Assembly (NCBI RefSeq): GCF_016545825.1
Contig: NC_052619.1
Coordinates: 71,186,115 to 71,250,114 of the forward strand
Direction of reading: 5' to 3'
Source: Eucalyptus grandis
Taxonomy: Eukaryota > Streptophyta > Magnoliopsida > Myrtales > Myrtaceae
DNA: 64,000 nt
The notes under the pieces were generated by a model. That model was not told the origin of the DNA and did no database searches. It worked only from the letters and a program-made list of their open reading frames with translations. The stretch's first letter is position 1; each line of letters starts with the position of its first letter. Shown piece after piece: positions 1 through 10,745 of this stretch. The translations under genes and the position numbers were made by a program.

Positions 1-582
1 ATTTTGGTATTTATAGACCTTCTATCATAATTGAGAGCAGTTTCTTCATGGTTGAATTGTAGTTTGATGCTTTCGAAAATAATGGTCCCATATTCCCGTG
101 TTTTCAATTCCCTTCAAAATAGCAACCTTATCTTTAAGGAGTCGTTCATTTCCCACGTTGTCAATTCCCTTCGAAATAGGGGTTGTTCATTTCCCACGTT
201 GCCAAATCCCTTCGAAATAGGAACCTTATCTCCAAGGGATTATTCATTTCCCACATTGCCAAATCCCTTCAAAATAGCAACCTCAATCTCCAATTTCACC
301 TAATTATTCTCCACGATCTCCTTAATGGATTTACAGGTGCAGGAGCCTTAGATGCAATCTTTTGAATCGATCATTTACATATGATATCGACCAATCTTCA
401 ATCCATTTAATTGGCTTCCTCCACAGATGATCAAATATGTCCAGATAATATATTCTTCACTCTTTTCTTCTTTTTTTGTAGATTTTGATAGTTGCACATG
501 AGATTGTCGAGTCCAATTCTATTGCTTTCGAATGATCATCGCATATGGATAATAAGTAAATATCGGGCACTTTTGGGTGTCA
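1..582. repeat. First terminal copy (5'-truncated by the window edge) of an LTR-like repeat
   Basis: This stretch recurs at 1563-1587 plus 6714-7262, where the second copy is split by a Copia insertion. Shared landmarks are the ggtatttatagacc start, the stretch around cttcatggttgaattg, the internal minisatellite, and the ends gggcacttttgggtgtca (first copy) and gggcactttggggtgtta (second). Two long direct copies around about 1 kb of other sequence suggest LTRs of a non-autonomous element. An outward limit of TGACACCC (about 1376) to GGGTGTCA would give a TG...CA terminus, but this start is inferred and cannot be checked in the first copy. No coding sequence is seen. Confidence 0.6.
85..290. 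repeat. Minisatellite inside the LTR-like repeat
   Basis: About four imperfect units of 40-60 bp are arranged in tandem. Each carries a core resembling ttcatttcccacgttgcc followed by aaatcccttcgaaatag and usually caaccttatctccaagg. The same array, also degenerate, is present in the second terminal copy at about 6765-6965, so the array predates or belongs to the element. Short open frames across it are artefacts of the repeat. Confidence 0.75.
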
Positions 583-1375
583 ATGTATGCCCCCTTTTAA
601 AATAATTGAAAGATTTGTTAATCATTCGATTCTTTTAAATTAGGAAACCCAAAGTCATAACATGCCCCTTGCCATTGCCATAATTGATACCACTAGAGTT
701 AACTTGAACAAGATTAAGCGCAATGCCTCTACTGACAAGCACAACCTCTAAAAAAAATGAAAGATTATTAGGACTTGCCTACACTTGAATTCAATGACTC
801 AATGTTCTTGGCCCATTCATAACTTCATGGAAGGTATTGACGATAATTGGCTCAATCATGTTGACAAGATATCTCATCACGTGGTTAATCAATTCATTCT
901 TGTGCTCCTCCAATAATCATCTAATGGAAGCCAACATCATAGGGTTTGGCTCTAATTGCCTTCTCTGCTAATCAATGAGTTGTTTTGGGATATCGACATC
1001 TCCACCTTGTTCTCACCGTTGTATCTCCTCAAATTAACCACAATGGTCCCACTAGGCGTGCCATTTGTTTCGCAAATCTAACTGACAACGAAACATCTTT
1101 TTTCGAAAGTTGTTCTTCAGCTTTCAATGAGAGAGATGGGTTCTGTGGCGACTTCGGACAAGAAATATCCACGCGGATAAGAAATAATGCCAAACCTTTA
1201 TTTTGAACTTCGAACCAAATTGTACATACAAACTGTGCTAGAATTCAATTAACAACAAGGCTTGAAAATGCAACCATTTCCACAGCAATACACATGCACA
1301 AACTATGTCAAAATTTAATCAACGACAAAGTTCAAGAATGTGCAAAAATGTAACGCCGGAATTTAATCAACGGCG
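583..1375. other. Internal, apparently non-coding region between the LTR-like copies
   Basis: No recognisable gag or pol sequence and no long reading frame is present. A conspicuous short stretch at 1046-1063 (GTCCCACTAGGCGTGCCA) resembles a phrase I have seen repeatedly in plant LTR-element internal or leader regions, which fits a non-autonomous (LARD or TR-GAG-like) element. That assignment is from memory of similar sequences, not from a search. Confidence 0.35.
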
Positions 1376-1460
1376 TGACACCCATGATAGAGATGCATGC
1401 CGGAATTGAATCGACGACGAAGCATCGGAATAAAGACATGCGTCGGAGTTTAATCAATGA
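1238..1460. repeat. Degenerate array of a roughly 22-bp word (gaatttaatcaacgacg-like)
   Basis: Five variants of one word occur with irregular spacing: gaattcaattaacaacaagg, aaatttaatcaacgacaaag, ggaatttaatcaacggcgtg, ggaattgaatcgacgacgaa and ggagtttaatcaatgacgtg. They sit just upstream of the second terminal copy. No function can be assigned; subterminal repeated words are common near ends of mobile elements. Confidence 0.6.
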
Positions 1461-1582
1461 CGTGAATCGGAAAGCTATAACTAAGAAAAATAAAGTGTAG
1501 GAAAGTAAAGATAATAAAATATTACATTTTGATTGTCGAGGGGTCCTCTTCCAATTGATAGAAGTTGGTATTTATAGACCTG

Positions 1583-1587
1583 CTATC
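1583..1587. repeat. Target-site duplication CTATC, left copy
   Basis: CTATC lies directly before the 5' LTR, and CTATC recurs at 6714-6718 directly after the 3' LTR. Removing the Copia element and one CTATC restores agacctgctatcataattg, which matches the undisturbed first copy (agaccttctatcataattg at about 15-33). This fixes the insertion boundaries exactly. Confidence 0.93.
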
Positions 1588-1951
1588 TATTATGAAATAC
1601 ATGAATGGATAGAATACATGAATGAATATTTATTGTATTCATCTTATCCAATGTACTTATTATGGTACATTTGTATCAAATGTTCTAAGTACATCTCCCT
1701 TTACAATGAACGTTCATCTCCCATATTCAGTACATGTATCATTCGATACATTGATATTAATGATAAGTACATTCTTGTTCTCCTATAAATAGGAGTTTAG
1801 TTTTGATGTACAATAGACAATCACACAGAAACACGACAGTGAGATACTAGAAATAAAGCTCTCTCATCTTGCTACCATCTCTAATGTTCACTTGCTTTCT
1901 CTTCTTTAATCTCTTCCCTATTATATATTCGCCACGCGATATTTTACAACA
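1588..1951 (+). repeat. Copia 5' LTR
   Basis: The 364-bp LTR begins TATTATGAAATAC (the 3' LTR has TGTTATGAAATAC, so the usual TG has become TA) and ends ATTTTACAACA. It holds a TATA-type motif TATAAAT at 1784-1790 inside ctcctataaataggag and a polyadenylation-type AATAAA at 1852-1857. Directly downstream, cgttatcagcacgagg is the expected primer-binding position; it is not the common tggtatcagagc, so a different or internal (half) tRNA primer is possible. Confidence 0.92.
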
Positions 1952-2038
1952 CGTTATCAGCACGAGGATCTACCGATTGAGTAAGTAACTTTTGCAAGCA
2001 TGAAGATCTATCGATTAAGTAATTTTTGTAAGGATTAT

Positions 2039-3033
2039 GGCAAATATTGAAAAGCCCAAATTCCACATCCTGAAAGTGAGTTGAAAGAATTATCTATCCT
2101 GGCGCCTTGACATGGAGATGCACCTCCAAGGGCAAGGTCTCGCTAATACAATTACAGAGGATGGAACCTCAAATGAAAAGGATAAAGCAAATGCGCTGAT
2201 TTTTATTCGCCGTCATTTGCATGAGAGCCTGCAGACTCAATATTTATCCATTCGAGACCCGCATATCTTGTGGAGGAGGTTGAAGGATAGGTATGATCAC
2301 ACAAAAACTGTTATCCTCCCTCAAGCACAATATGATTGGCAAAATCTCAGACTGCAAGATTTTAAATCAGTGTCTGACTATAATTCTGCTTTATTTGATA
2401 TCGTTTCTCGGCTTGAGTTATGCAGTATCAAACTCACTGATGCAGAATTGCTTGAGAAAACTTTCTCCACCTTCCATGCTTCAAATATTGTATTGCAACA
2501 GCAATACCAGCAACGTCAGTTTGCCACATATTCTGAATTAATTTATGTGCTTCTTACTGCCGAGCAAACTAATGAATTGCTGCTCAAAAATCATGATCTT
2601 AGACCTGCTGGCTCAAAAGCATTGCCTGAAGCACATGCTAACTTTGAGAAAAATACTAGCCATTTTAAGGGCTATAAGCACAGGCAAGAACATAATCCTA
2701 GAAGGGATGGTAAGAAATTTAACCGCCCTAGGAAATCAAACTTTAGCCTAAATCATGGCAAAGAAAAGAAGCCAAAGAAGGTGATTAATGAAAGTATTTG
2801 TCATCACGTGGCATGGTGGGCAGTCACGTACGTCGTACGCCAAAACATTTTGTTGACCTATACCAGGCATCTTTAAAGAATACGGGCAAGCGTGGTGAAT
2901 CTCATGCTATTGAAATCAATCCTACCGTCATAACCACTGTTGAAACCAACAATATTTCCGTTGGTGGGACTCCTCTTGCTCCTGAAGTAGCAAATGCATC
3001 ATTGGATGTCTCTGATTTCTTTGAAGACCTCTG
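2039..3033 (+). pseudogene. Copia gag remnant
   Basis: A start-like ATG at 2039 opens a short peptide that stops after about 15 codons. The main surviving frame, 2112-2876, encodes a 254-residue gag-like protein of the UBN2/retrotran_gag type, with the family's LWRRLKDRYDH stretch about a quarter of the way in and a basic C-terminal part rich in K, R and N. The nucleocapsid zinc knuckle is broken by a frameshift near 2800: ICHH is in one frame while GMVGSH, TPKHFVDLYQ and the rest follow in another (2798-3034). Non-functional as written. Confidence 0.85.
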
Positions 3034-3228
3034 ATTACTTTGATGAATCAGATTGGTGGATGATAATTTGAACTTTGAATTTTATGTTATTTCGCTTTAA
3101 ATGTATTACTTTTTGTTCTTTATGAAATACTTATGAACCTTATATAATATTTATCTTTGAAATTTTATTCGACTATATAACTAATATGCAACTTTTATGA
3201 TACTTGACACCTGAAGTTGTCAATATAA

Positions 3229-5978
3229 ATGCAAATGGAAAATACCGAGAAAAAGGAAGATGTTTGTTTGCTTGATAGTGCAACAACACATACTATATTT
3301 TGTAGTAGACACTTTTTCTCGAGTATGACATTATGTAAGGCACAAATCCATACAATATCAGGTCATGTTCCGATTATTGATGGTTTTGGGAATGCTACAA
3401 TTATTTTGCCAAATGGCACAATCCTGCATATTGAGAATGCATTTCTAAGCATTCGATAAAAAAGGAATCTGCTTAGTTTCAAAGATGTACGCCGTAATGG
3501 GTACCATATTGAGACTATTTATGAGCAAGATAAGGAATATATTGGCATTTCCTCTTATAAGATGCACCTGAAGACCATCCATGAGAAGCTAGAAGCTTCT
3601 TCTATGGGTTTGTATTGTGTCATGATTAAAGCTGTTGAAACCTACGCTACCACATGGGGAGATTGGTAAGCCCGATCGTTTGGACTATGGCATGATCGTC
3701 TTGGTCATCTCGGCGCTTCAATGATGCGTAGGATAATTCAAAATACAAAAGGCACCCTTTAAAGGATATAAAGGTATTGTTGTCCAAAGATTATAATTGT
3801 GAGGCTTGCTCACAAGGAAAGCTCATTATCAAACCTTTTATAACAAAGGTTAATTTTGAATCTCCTTTATTCTTGCAAAGAATTCAGGGTGATATTTGTG
3901 GACCAATACAACCACCAAGTGGACCATTTCGATATTTTATGGTATTAGTGGACGCATCCTGTAGATAGTCCCATGTTTGCCTATTAACTACGCGCAATGT
4001 CACATTTGCACGTTTATTTGCATTATTATCATATTCCAGCTACAAATGCTCCAGCTAGGATAGCTGTTCCAGAAAAACAGGCTAAAATGGATCAAAATCC
4101 CCCGCACTTGAAGCGTGGTAGACCGATAGGATCAAAAGATATAATTCCTCGAAAACGAAGGGGAAAGAATTAGGAATCCGCTCCAGAAGAGCCTGGCGTT
4201 GTGCTTGCTCCCAAAGAGCTTATTGCCCCTGAAGAGGCGCAAACCCATGAAAGGAGCACTAGCCCCAGGAATATTGAGAATTCCATTACATATTATAATG
4301 AAATTTGGGATCGAAATGAAATCATCATTGATGATGCTTTTGCATTCTCAGTTGCTCATCAAATTATGGATGATGATTGTGAACCACAATCTATTATTGA
4401 ATGTCGTCAAAGGCAAGATTGGCATAAGTGGGAGGAAGCAATTAAAGCTGAATTAGCTTCCCTAACTAAACGAGAGGTTTTTGGACCTGTAACTCGTATC
4501 CCGATAATGTAAAGCCCGTTGGATATAAATGGGTATTTATCCGAAAACGAAATGAGAAAAATGAGGTTGTCAGGTATAAAGCTCGACTCGTTGCCCAAGG
4601 ATTCTCCCGAGAGACCAGGATTGATTATAATGAGACATATTCTGTGATGGATATGATTACATTTCGTTTTCTCATTAGCCTAGCAATCTTTGAAAGATTG
4701 GAAATGCGTCTTATGGACGTTGTGACGGCATATCTATATGGCTCATTAGACTCGATATTTATATGAAAATTCTGAGGATTCAAAATGCCGAAGCATGCAC
4801 TCCCCGCAATTTATTCTCAATAAAATTGCAAAGATCCTTGTACGGGGTAAAGCAATCTGGTCGCATGTGGTATCAACGCCTAAGTGAGTACATAATTAAG
4901 GAAAGGTACAAAAATGATCCTATTTGCCCATGCGTGTTTATTAAGAAATCAAAAACCGGATTTGCTATTATAGCAGTTTATGTCGACGATATAAATTTAA
5001 TTGGAACTCCAGAAGAGTTAGCTGAAACTGTTGAATATTTGAAAAGGGAGTTTGAAGTTAAAGATTTGGGTAAAACCAAACTTTGTCTTGGTCTAGAGCT
5101 TGAGCATAAAGCAAATTGAATAATCGCCCATCAATCAGCATATGTTGAAAGATTGCTTAAACGTTTCAACATAGACAAAGCTCACCCATTGAGCACCCCT
5201 ATGGTTGTAAGGTCTCTAGATCCCCAAAGGACCCATTTCGTCCTAGAGAATCTGATGAAGAGATACTTGGTCTTGAAGTACCATATCTCAATGCAATTGG
5301 GGCTTTGATGTACTTGGCACAATGTACGAGACCAGATATTGCTTTTGCGGTAAATTTATTGGCACGCTTTAGTTCTGAGCCAACTCGGAGACATTGGAAT
5401 GGAGTTAAACATATTTTTTGTTATCTCCGAGGAACCATAGATTTGGGATTATATTATTCCAATGATTCCACTAACTCTGGTTTAGTTGGATATGCTGATA
5501 CTGGATATAGATCCAATCCACATAAGGCTCGCTCTCAAACCGGGTATTTATTTTGTTATAACGGCACCGCTATTTCTTGGCGTTCTCGAAGCAATCGCTA
5601 GTAGCTACATCTTCTAACCACTTTGAGATTATTGCTTTATATGAAGCTGGAAGAGAGTGTGTTTGGTTAAGATCCGTTATAACATATATTCATAATTCTT
5701 GTTGCTTAATACCAGTTACAAATTCTCCCACTATAATTTATGAAGATAATGCTGCTTGTGTTGCACAAGTCAGGGGAGGATATATCAAAGGTGATAGGAC
5801 CAAGCATATCTCGCCGAAATTTTTCTATACTCATGAACTCCAAGAAAGTCGACAAATTGATGTTAAACAGATTCGATCCATAAATAATCTTGCAGATGTT
5901 TTTACCAAATCATTGCCAACATCAAGTTTTGAGAAATTAGTATATGGCATTGGTATGAGGCAAGTTCATAAGATGTAA
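3229..5978 (+). pseudogene. Copia pol remnant (protease, integrase, reverse transcriptase, RNase H)
   Basis: Pieces lie in order but in several frames. 3229-3459: protease with LLDSATTHTI, where the usual active-site DSGA is altered to DSAT. About 3680-3968: pre-integrase WHDRLGHLG, then CEACSQGK and the start of the integrase core (GDICGPIQPP). The rest of the core is missing: by about 4030 the sequence is already in the hinge before reverse transcriptase. About 4430-5117: reverse transcriptase with YKARLVAQGF, SLYGVKQSGRMWYQ and the catalytic YVDD. 5305-5975: RNase H region with LAQCTRPDIAFAV, GYADTGYRS and TKHISPKFF. Stops and shifts separate all blocks, so no active polyprotein is possible. 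Confidence 0.88.
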
Positions 5979-6349
5979 GATTAATTAGCCCCAGAAGTGG
6001 CTATATGACTCTATTGAGGGGGAGATATTATGAACTATGCATTGTAGCATTGATATGCGGCTAGTTCACAAGATGCAATAATGATTAGTCCCAGGAGTGG
6101 CTATATATACATTGCACTCTTTTTTTCTTTATGTCCGGTTTTTTTCCCATGGGGTTTTTCCGGCTTAAAGTTTTTAACGAAGCAATTAATGCATCCATAA
6201 AAGGGAGAGATCATAACATGTGTGCTCTGCACTCTTTTTCCCTTTTGTCCGGTTTTTATCCCACTGGGTTTTTTCGACTTAAGGTTTTTAATGAGGCAGT
6301 ATCATTCCATGCACATTCATAATGAATATGATGAATATTCAAGGGGGAG
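5950..6349 (+). repeat. Copia 3' non-coding region with two nested tandem duplications and polypurine tracts
   Basis: One duplication pairs about 5955-6010 with 6053-6105 (both contain agttcayaagatg and ccagragtggctatat). A second pairs about 6114-6180 with 6228-6293 (tgtccggttttt, ccca(tg/ct)gggtttttyc, ttaargtttttaaygargca). A polypurine tract AAGGGGGAG at 6341-6349 abuts the 3' LTR exactly where plus-strand priming is expected. A second purine tract, gagggggagatatta (about 6015-6029), lies upstream and looks like a copied or decoy tract. Confidence 0.75.
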
Positions 6350-6713
6350 TGTTATGAAATACATGAATGGATAGAATACATGAATGAATATTTATTATAT
6401 TCATCTTATCCAATGTACTTATTATGGTACATTTGTATCAAATGTTCTAAGTACATCTCCCTATACAATGAACGTTCATCTCCCCTATTCAGTACATGTA
6501 TCATTCGATACATTGATATTAATGATAAGTACATTCTTGTTCTCCTATAAATAGGAGTTTAGTTTTGATGTACAATAGACAATCACACAGAAACACAACA
6601 GTGAGATACTAGAAATAAAGCTCTCTCATCTTGCTACTATCTCTAATGTTCACTTGCTTTCTCTTCTTTAATCTCTTCTCTATTATATATTCGCCACGCG
6701 ATATTTTACAACA
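6350..6713 (+). repeat. Copia 3' LTR
   Basis: 364 bp, beginning TGTTATGAAATAC and ending ATTTTACAACA, so it keeps the canonical TG...CA ends. It is the same length as the 5' LTR with seven substitutions and no gaps. It is followed by the right CTATC at 6714-6718. Confidence 0.93.
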
Positions 6714-7262
6714 CTATCATAATTGTCTGGGAGTAGTTTCTTCATGGTTGAATTTCTGAAAGTAATGGTCCCATATTCCCACGTCATCAATTCTCTTCAA
6801 AATAGCAATCTTATCTCCAAGGAGTTGTTTGTTGTCCACGTGGTCAATTCCCTTCAAAATAGAGATTGCTCATTTCCCACGTTGCCAAATCCCTTCAAAT
6901 TAGCAACCTTATCTCCAAGGGGTTGTTCATTTCCCATGTTTCCAAATCCCTCTAAAATAGCAATTCAATCTCCATTTTCACTTAACTAATCTCCATGATC
7001 TCCTTAATGGATTTATAGGTGCCTAAGCCTTAGATGCAATCTTTTGAATCGATCATTTGCATATGATATTGACTAATCTTTAATCCATTAAATCAGCTTC
7101 CTCCACGGATGATTAAATATGCCCAGATAATATATTCTTCACTCTTTCCCTTTCTTTCGTTAATTTTGACAGTTGCGCATAATGTTGTTGAGTTCACTTT
7201 TGATGCTTCCGAATGATCATCGCATATCGACAATAACTAAATATTGGGCACTTTGGGGTGTT
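6714..7262. repeat. Second terminal copy of the LTR-like repeat, right part after the Copia insertion
   Basis: It continues the copy begun at about 1563-1587 and parallels 27-582, including the minisatellite (about 6765-6965) and the end gggcactttggggtgtta. Immediately after it the LINE-remnant block starts (gagaccataacttcaacg), so the older element was itself inserted near the edge of the first low-copy block. Confidence 0.65.
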
Positions 7263-9525
7263 AAAAATGGCCGAGTGAGACCATAACTTCAACGTCCAAG
7301 GGCAAAGCAAAAGAACATGCTCGATCGTCTCTAGGTGCAGATTGCAGAGAGTATATACACTGGATCAGGTGCAATTTTCCTCCGAAAAAGCTATTCCTTT
7401 TATGGATGAAAAGCTTCCATTAGTGAGATTTTACAACATAATCCTTTTATGAATGAAAAGCTTTCACTCTGTAGTTCTCTACTGCTTGTCTTCTAACTTT
7501 CAATCAAGTTAATGATAACTTTCAGACAAGAAACATTAATAAGAAATTGATTTTTTTAAGCGTCAAAATTGATGTCATTACCTTACAAAAAAAAAAAATT
7601 GATGTCATTGTGTCAAATGTTGAATTTCATTTTTTCATTTTGGGCAGAGTATTTGGGCGGCAAATTAAGTTCGGTTATGAGTATACAGTCAAATTACAAA
7701 ACATCAAAAGAGCGAAAACTCAAATAAATTTGTATTGAAAAGTACAATCAATTAAGTTATTTATTTTTGTTGTGATGATTTAAAAAATCTAACGTGACTC
7801 TTTTTAATGCTTTCAAGGACATTTGGTGTTAAAATGTCGTCAAATGGGTGTCACAACAATATGTAGAATAAAAGTTATATAAACCAAAGAGAGAATGGAC
7901 GGTGAGGTGCCGCTAGCCCTCCTTCAACGACCCTCACTAGGGTCTCTATTAGGGCAACCTCCAAGCCTTGTCGCGAGTTAGAGACCTTCTATGCCTTTCC
8001 TTTAGCCTTTATCACCGATAGCCCCCACCTGCCCCCAGCCGCCCCGCTCTATTTTGTTGGCGTGACACCTATTAGGCATTCTATCAACACCAAATGTTCT
8101 TAAAATATCGAATGAAATCACATTGGAGTTTTGCGCCACTTAGAATGGACAAGGGTGGCAAAAAAAGTTAGTTCAATCATTTTGTACAAATTTTGATTAC
8201 TTGATTGCGTTATTTTAGATTTTTAGAGTTCACTTGCATTTTTTCTACAAGTTTAGAACTATTATATACTTATACCTAATTGGTAAAGTGGAGAATTATA
8301 CAAATAAATAAAGTGAAGAACGTAACTAATTTAGTAAAAATCCATTTTAATCCTTGATTTAACCTTCTTTAATCAAATCTTGGAACCATAAATTTGGCTC
8401 ATCAAGTCTAGAAACTGCATAATCTTGCCATTCAAGTTATCCATTCCATGCCCAATTAATTACAGCTGATGTGTCAGTTAGAGTTAGCAAGACATTAACA
8501 CGAAAAAACCTTTTATTATCATAAATTAACAGATAATAAAACCTCGAAGATCACCTTGTAACTTAACCAGGAGCAATAAAATTTCTTGAAACTGATGTTT
8601 TCATCAAGATTTCCACGTCAAATTGATGTTGTAGTATCCAAATAACTAGATTTGTAAGCCAAAGAAATCTAATTTGATAGTTTATGCAAGTCCAACAACT
8701 TGATTAGGTAAACAACAAATCTAAGGACTTCATGGAAAAAAAAATCCACAAATTCAGAGACCCAAAGTGAAATTTTACCATCAATTTTCTTATTAACTCA
8801 CTATGAGCTGCTTTTGTTATGAGGGATGTGTGTCGCCCTCCCATAGAAATCTCCGATGTCACGATACTATAGCAAAAGCTAAAAAGTTCACGCAGTTCAA
8901 ATTCTTCTGCAAATGACTAAAAAATTATACAGATATCGCGTACAGCACTGACAAATAATAGGCATAAACAGATCTATTAATAAATAGTCATTTCAAAAGC
9001 TAAGAAAGCTATGTCTAATCAATGTGGATTTCGCAGAATTTAATATATGATACTATGAGCACAACAATAAAAATCAAAACATAGTAGTTGCATAGATAAT
9101 TTCCAAAAAGTATCAACTCTTATGGTTACAAATAAAAGTTGAAAAGTCAAATTTAATTCTTATGGAACTTAAAATTTCCGCAACCATAACTTATAAAAAG
9201 TTTATAAAATAAATAAAAAAAAGAGTAATTATGTAATCTGCAAAGTAAAAGAAATATAAATATGAGTGATCTTCGGAGTTAAATGGTAAACGTGACTTAT
9301 AAGTTTGAAAATATCGAGGTTGAATTTATAAAAATTGTTTCCAAACCCTAGAGTAACCCAACACGATCAAACACGATCAAACGTAAGGCAACAAATTGAG
9401 CTAGCCCATTATGATGGGTGGGCCAACTGAAGTTCCAAAAAGAGCCTCAAACATTTTCTTTCCTCCTTTTCCTCTCTCTCTCTCAACACACCCCCCCCCC
9501 CCTCCAAAAAAAAAAAAAAAAACGG
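7263..9525. repeat. Low-copy block, copy 0 (partial)
   Basis: This stretch parallels about 13645-17000 and 34165-36420: the LINE-remnant tail, the agttctctRctg stretch, the ctaacgtgactctttttaatgcttt stretch, the phrase about tagccctccttcaacgacc, and the end cctcaaacattttctttc followed by ggcatatcattatctttgc. It lacks the SOUL gene. Many indels and substitutions show it is the most diverged or oldest separated copy. No gene of its own is visible. Confidence 0.75.
7270..7400 (-). pseudogene. LINE C-terminal fragment (zf-RVT region), copy 0
   Basis: The minus strand encodes a broken form of the zinc-binding region found after reverse transcriptase in plant L1-type LINEs. It aligns by eye with the better preserved peptide at 13456-13740 (CTLRNLHPETIEHVLLLCPW). 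Only about 130 bp remain, with stops. The LTR-like element truncates it on the left. Confidence 0.6.
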
Positions 9526-9725
9526 CATATCATTATCTTTGCTATGTTTCATTTATCGCATGATTTCCTATAGTGTATATGTCGATCCAGGGGATGAAGA
9601 GCCCAAATATGATCATAGTATCCAAAGAAGAATGGGATTCTCCATCCCCTTGGACAACACTGGTGCAAGTGACCCTTTTTTATTTATTTATGGAAATTGA
9701 ATGTGACAACGTGGATAGTTAGTCT
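9526..9725. other. Short junction between block copies 0 and 1
   Basis: Non-coding spacer with a homopolymer zone just before it (runs of C then A at 9489-9522). I see no element ends or genes. Confidence 0.4.
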
Positions 9726-10001
9726 ATGTCCACTTCGTCACATGAAGACGCGGTAAAAATGATTTGTGAATGCCTAATTACCGTTCACATAATGTTTTGA
9801 ATTTTGCATTCTAAAACAGTTTAACAAGAGATGTCACATATCGACTACATCAAACAAGTTACTACGAGATTCCATCATTTGCAATCCCCAAACAAGCATT
9901 CACAATGCACAGAGGCATTGGTCACATACATTTATTCATATAATACATACAAACATGCTTAAGAGTGGCATTTATCTGCCCGCCCTGCTTAAAGTTGACA
10001 T

Positions 10002-10695
10002 TTATTTGCAACCAGGGAAGCCAACCTTAAGCCAAACTTCATTTAAGCGTCTTGAGAGATGATACGAAGCGTTATACTGCGCGACTGCAAACGTGTTCTT
10101 GTTGTTCTTAATAATCCTGCTGGAGGTGTAATTGTCCAAGCTTGCCACAAGAGCCTCCATTTCTTGGTCGATGTTATCATCCCTAGCGAACCCGGAGAAC
10201 TTCCTCACGGCCACGCACTCTGCTCTCTGCTCATCAGTTTCAAGTTCAGCTCGGGATTAGGCTGTGGGGGGCTCCTTGGAACTTGGCTGGCAAATAGAAG
10301 CTGACACAGTATGATTTGAAGGACCCTTGAGAAGATTGTGCAATGCTCGTCATGACAGGAGAGGTCATATCGATTTCGGAGGAGTCAAGGTTTGCGCCGT
10401 GAATGAATTGGTACAACCTGATTCAATAAATGCATGATCATTCAGCAACCTCTCATCCTACATAATCAAAGAAAGAATCGAACTCCAAAAACCTGTGAAA
10501 TCCTTCTTTTGTGGACTTCTCGAAGGAGGTTCCTCGGACAGGAGCAGACATCCAGGTGGAATTTTTGTAGACCCTGATTTCGAAATCAGTGGCCAACAAC
10601 GCCACTACGTATTGAGGCGATTCGATGGCATGATCAGAAGGGAGTATCATCAGTGAACACAAGAACAATGCCAATATGCTTGACGAGCTCTTCAT
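10002..10695 (-). pseudogene. SOUL heme-binding family gene, copy 1, probably inactivated
   Basis: The minus strand carries two exons equivalent to copy 2. Exon 1 is 10695-10493 (203 nt), encoding a hydrophobic signal peptide (MKSSSSILALFLCSLMIL) and the SOUL start ESPQYVVALLATDFEIRVY. A 75-bp GT-AG intron (10492-10418) follows, then exon 2 to a TAA at 10002-10004. Exon 2 keeps GANLDSSEI, FYLPAKFQ and the C-terminal AVRKFSGFARDD and VWLKVGFPGC. Two single-base deletions relative to copy 2, near 10236 and near 10268, shift the frame and give a TGA just after the FQGAP region, removing roughly the last 100 residues. Sequencing error at two homopolymer-poor sites is possible but less likely than decay. 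Confidence 0.82.
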
Positions 10696-10735
10696 TGTTG
10701 TTTTAGCACGAGTTGCAAAAGTGCCTTTGCGTGGT

Positions 10736-10745
10736 CCCTTTTATA
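10736..10745 (-). promoter_or_regulatory. TATA box of SOUL copy 1
   Basis: TATAAAAGGG read on the minus strand, about 41 bases upstream of the ATG. The identical decamer sits at the same distance from the ATG of copy 2, in otherwise drifting sequence, which supports its being a real core promoter element. Confidence 0.65.

Larger units (their letters stand above)
1588..6713 (+). mobile_element. Ty1/Copia-type LTR retrotransposon, structurally complete, coding-defective
   Basis: A 5126-bp element bounded by two 364-bp LTRs and a CTATC target duplication. Domain order is gag, protease, GAG-pre-integrase, integrase, reverse transcriptase, RNase H on the plus strand, which is Copia order. The LTRs differ at 7 of 364 positions by my comparison, about 1.9 percent, so the insertion is fairly recent, yet the coding part has many stops, frameshifts and a deletion in the integrase core. 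It was therefore probably defective when it inserted and moved with proteins supplied by relatives. It is inserted into the second terminal copy of an older LTR-like element. Confidence 0.93.
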
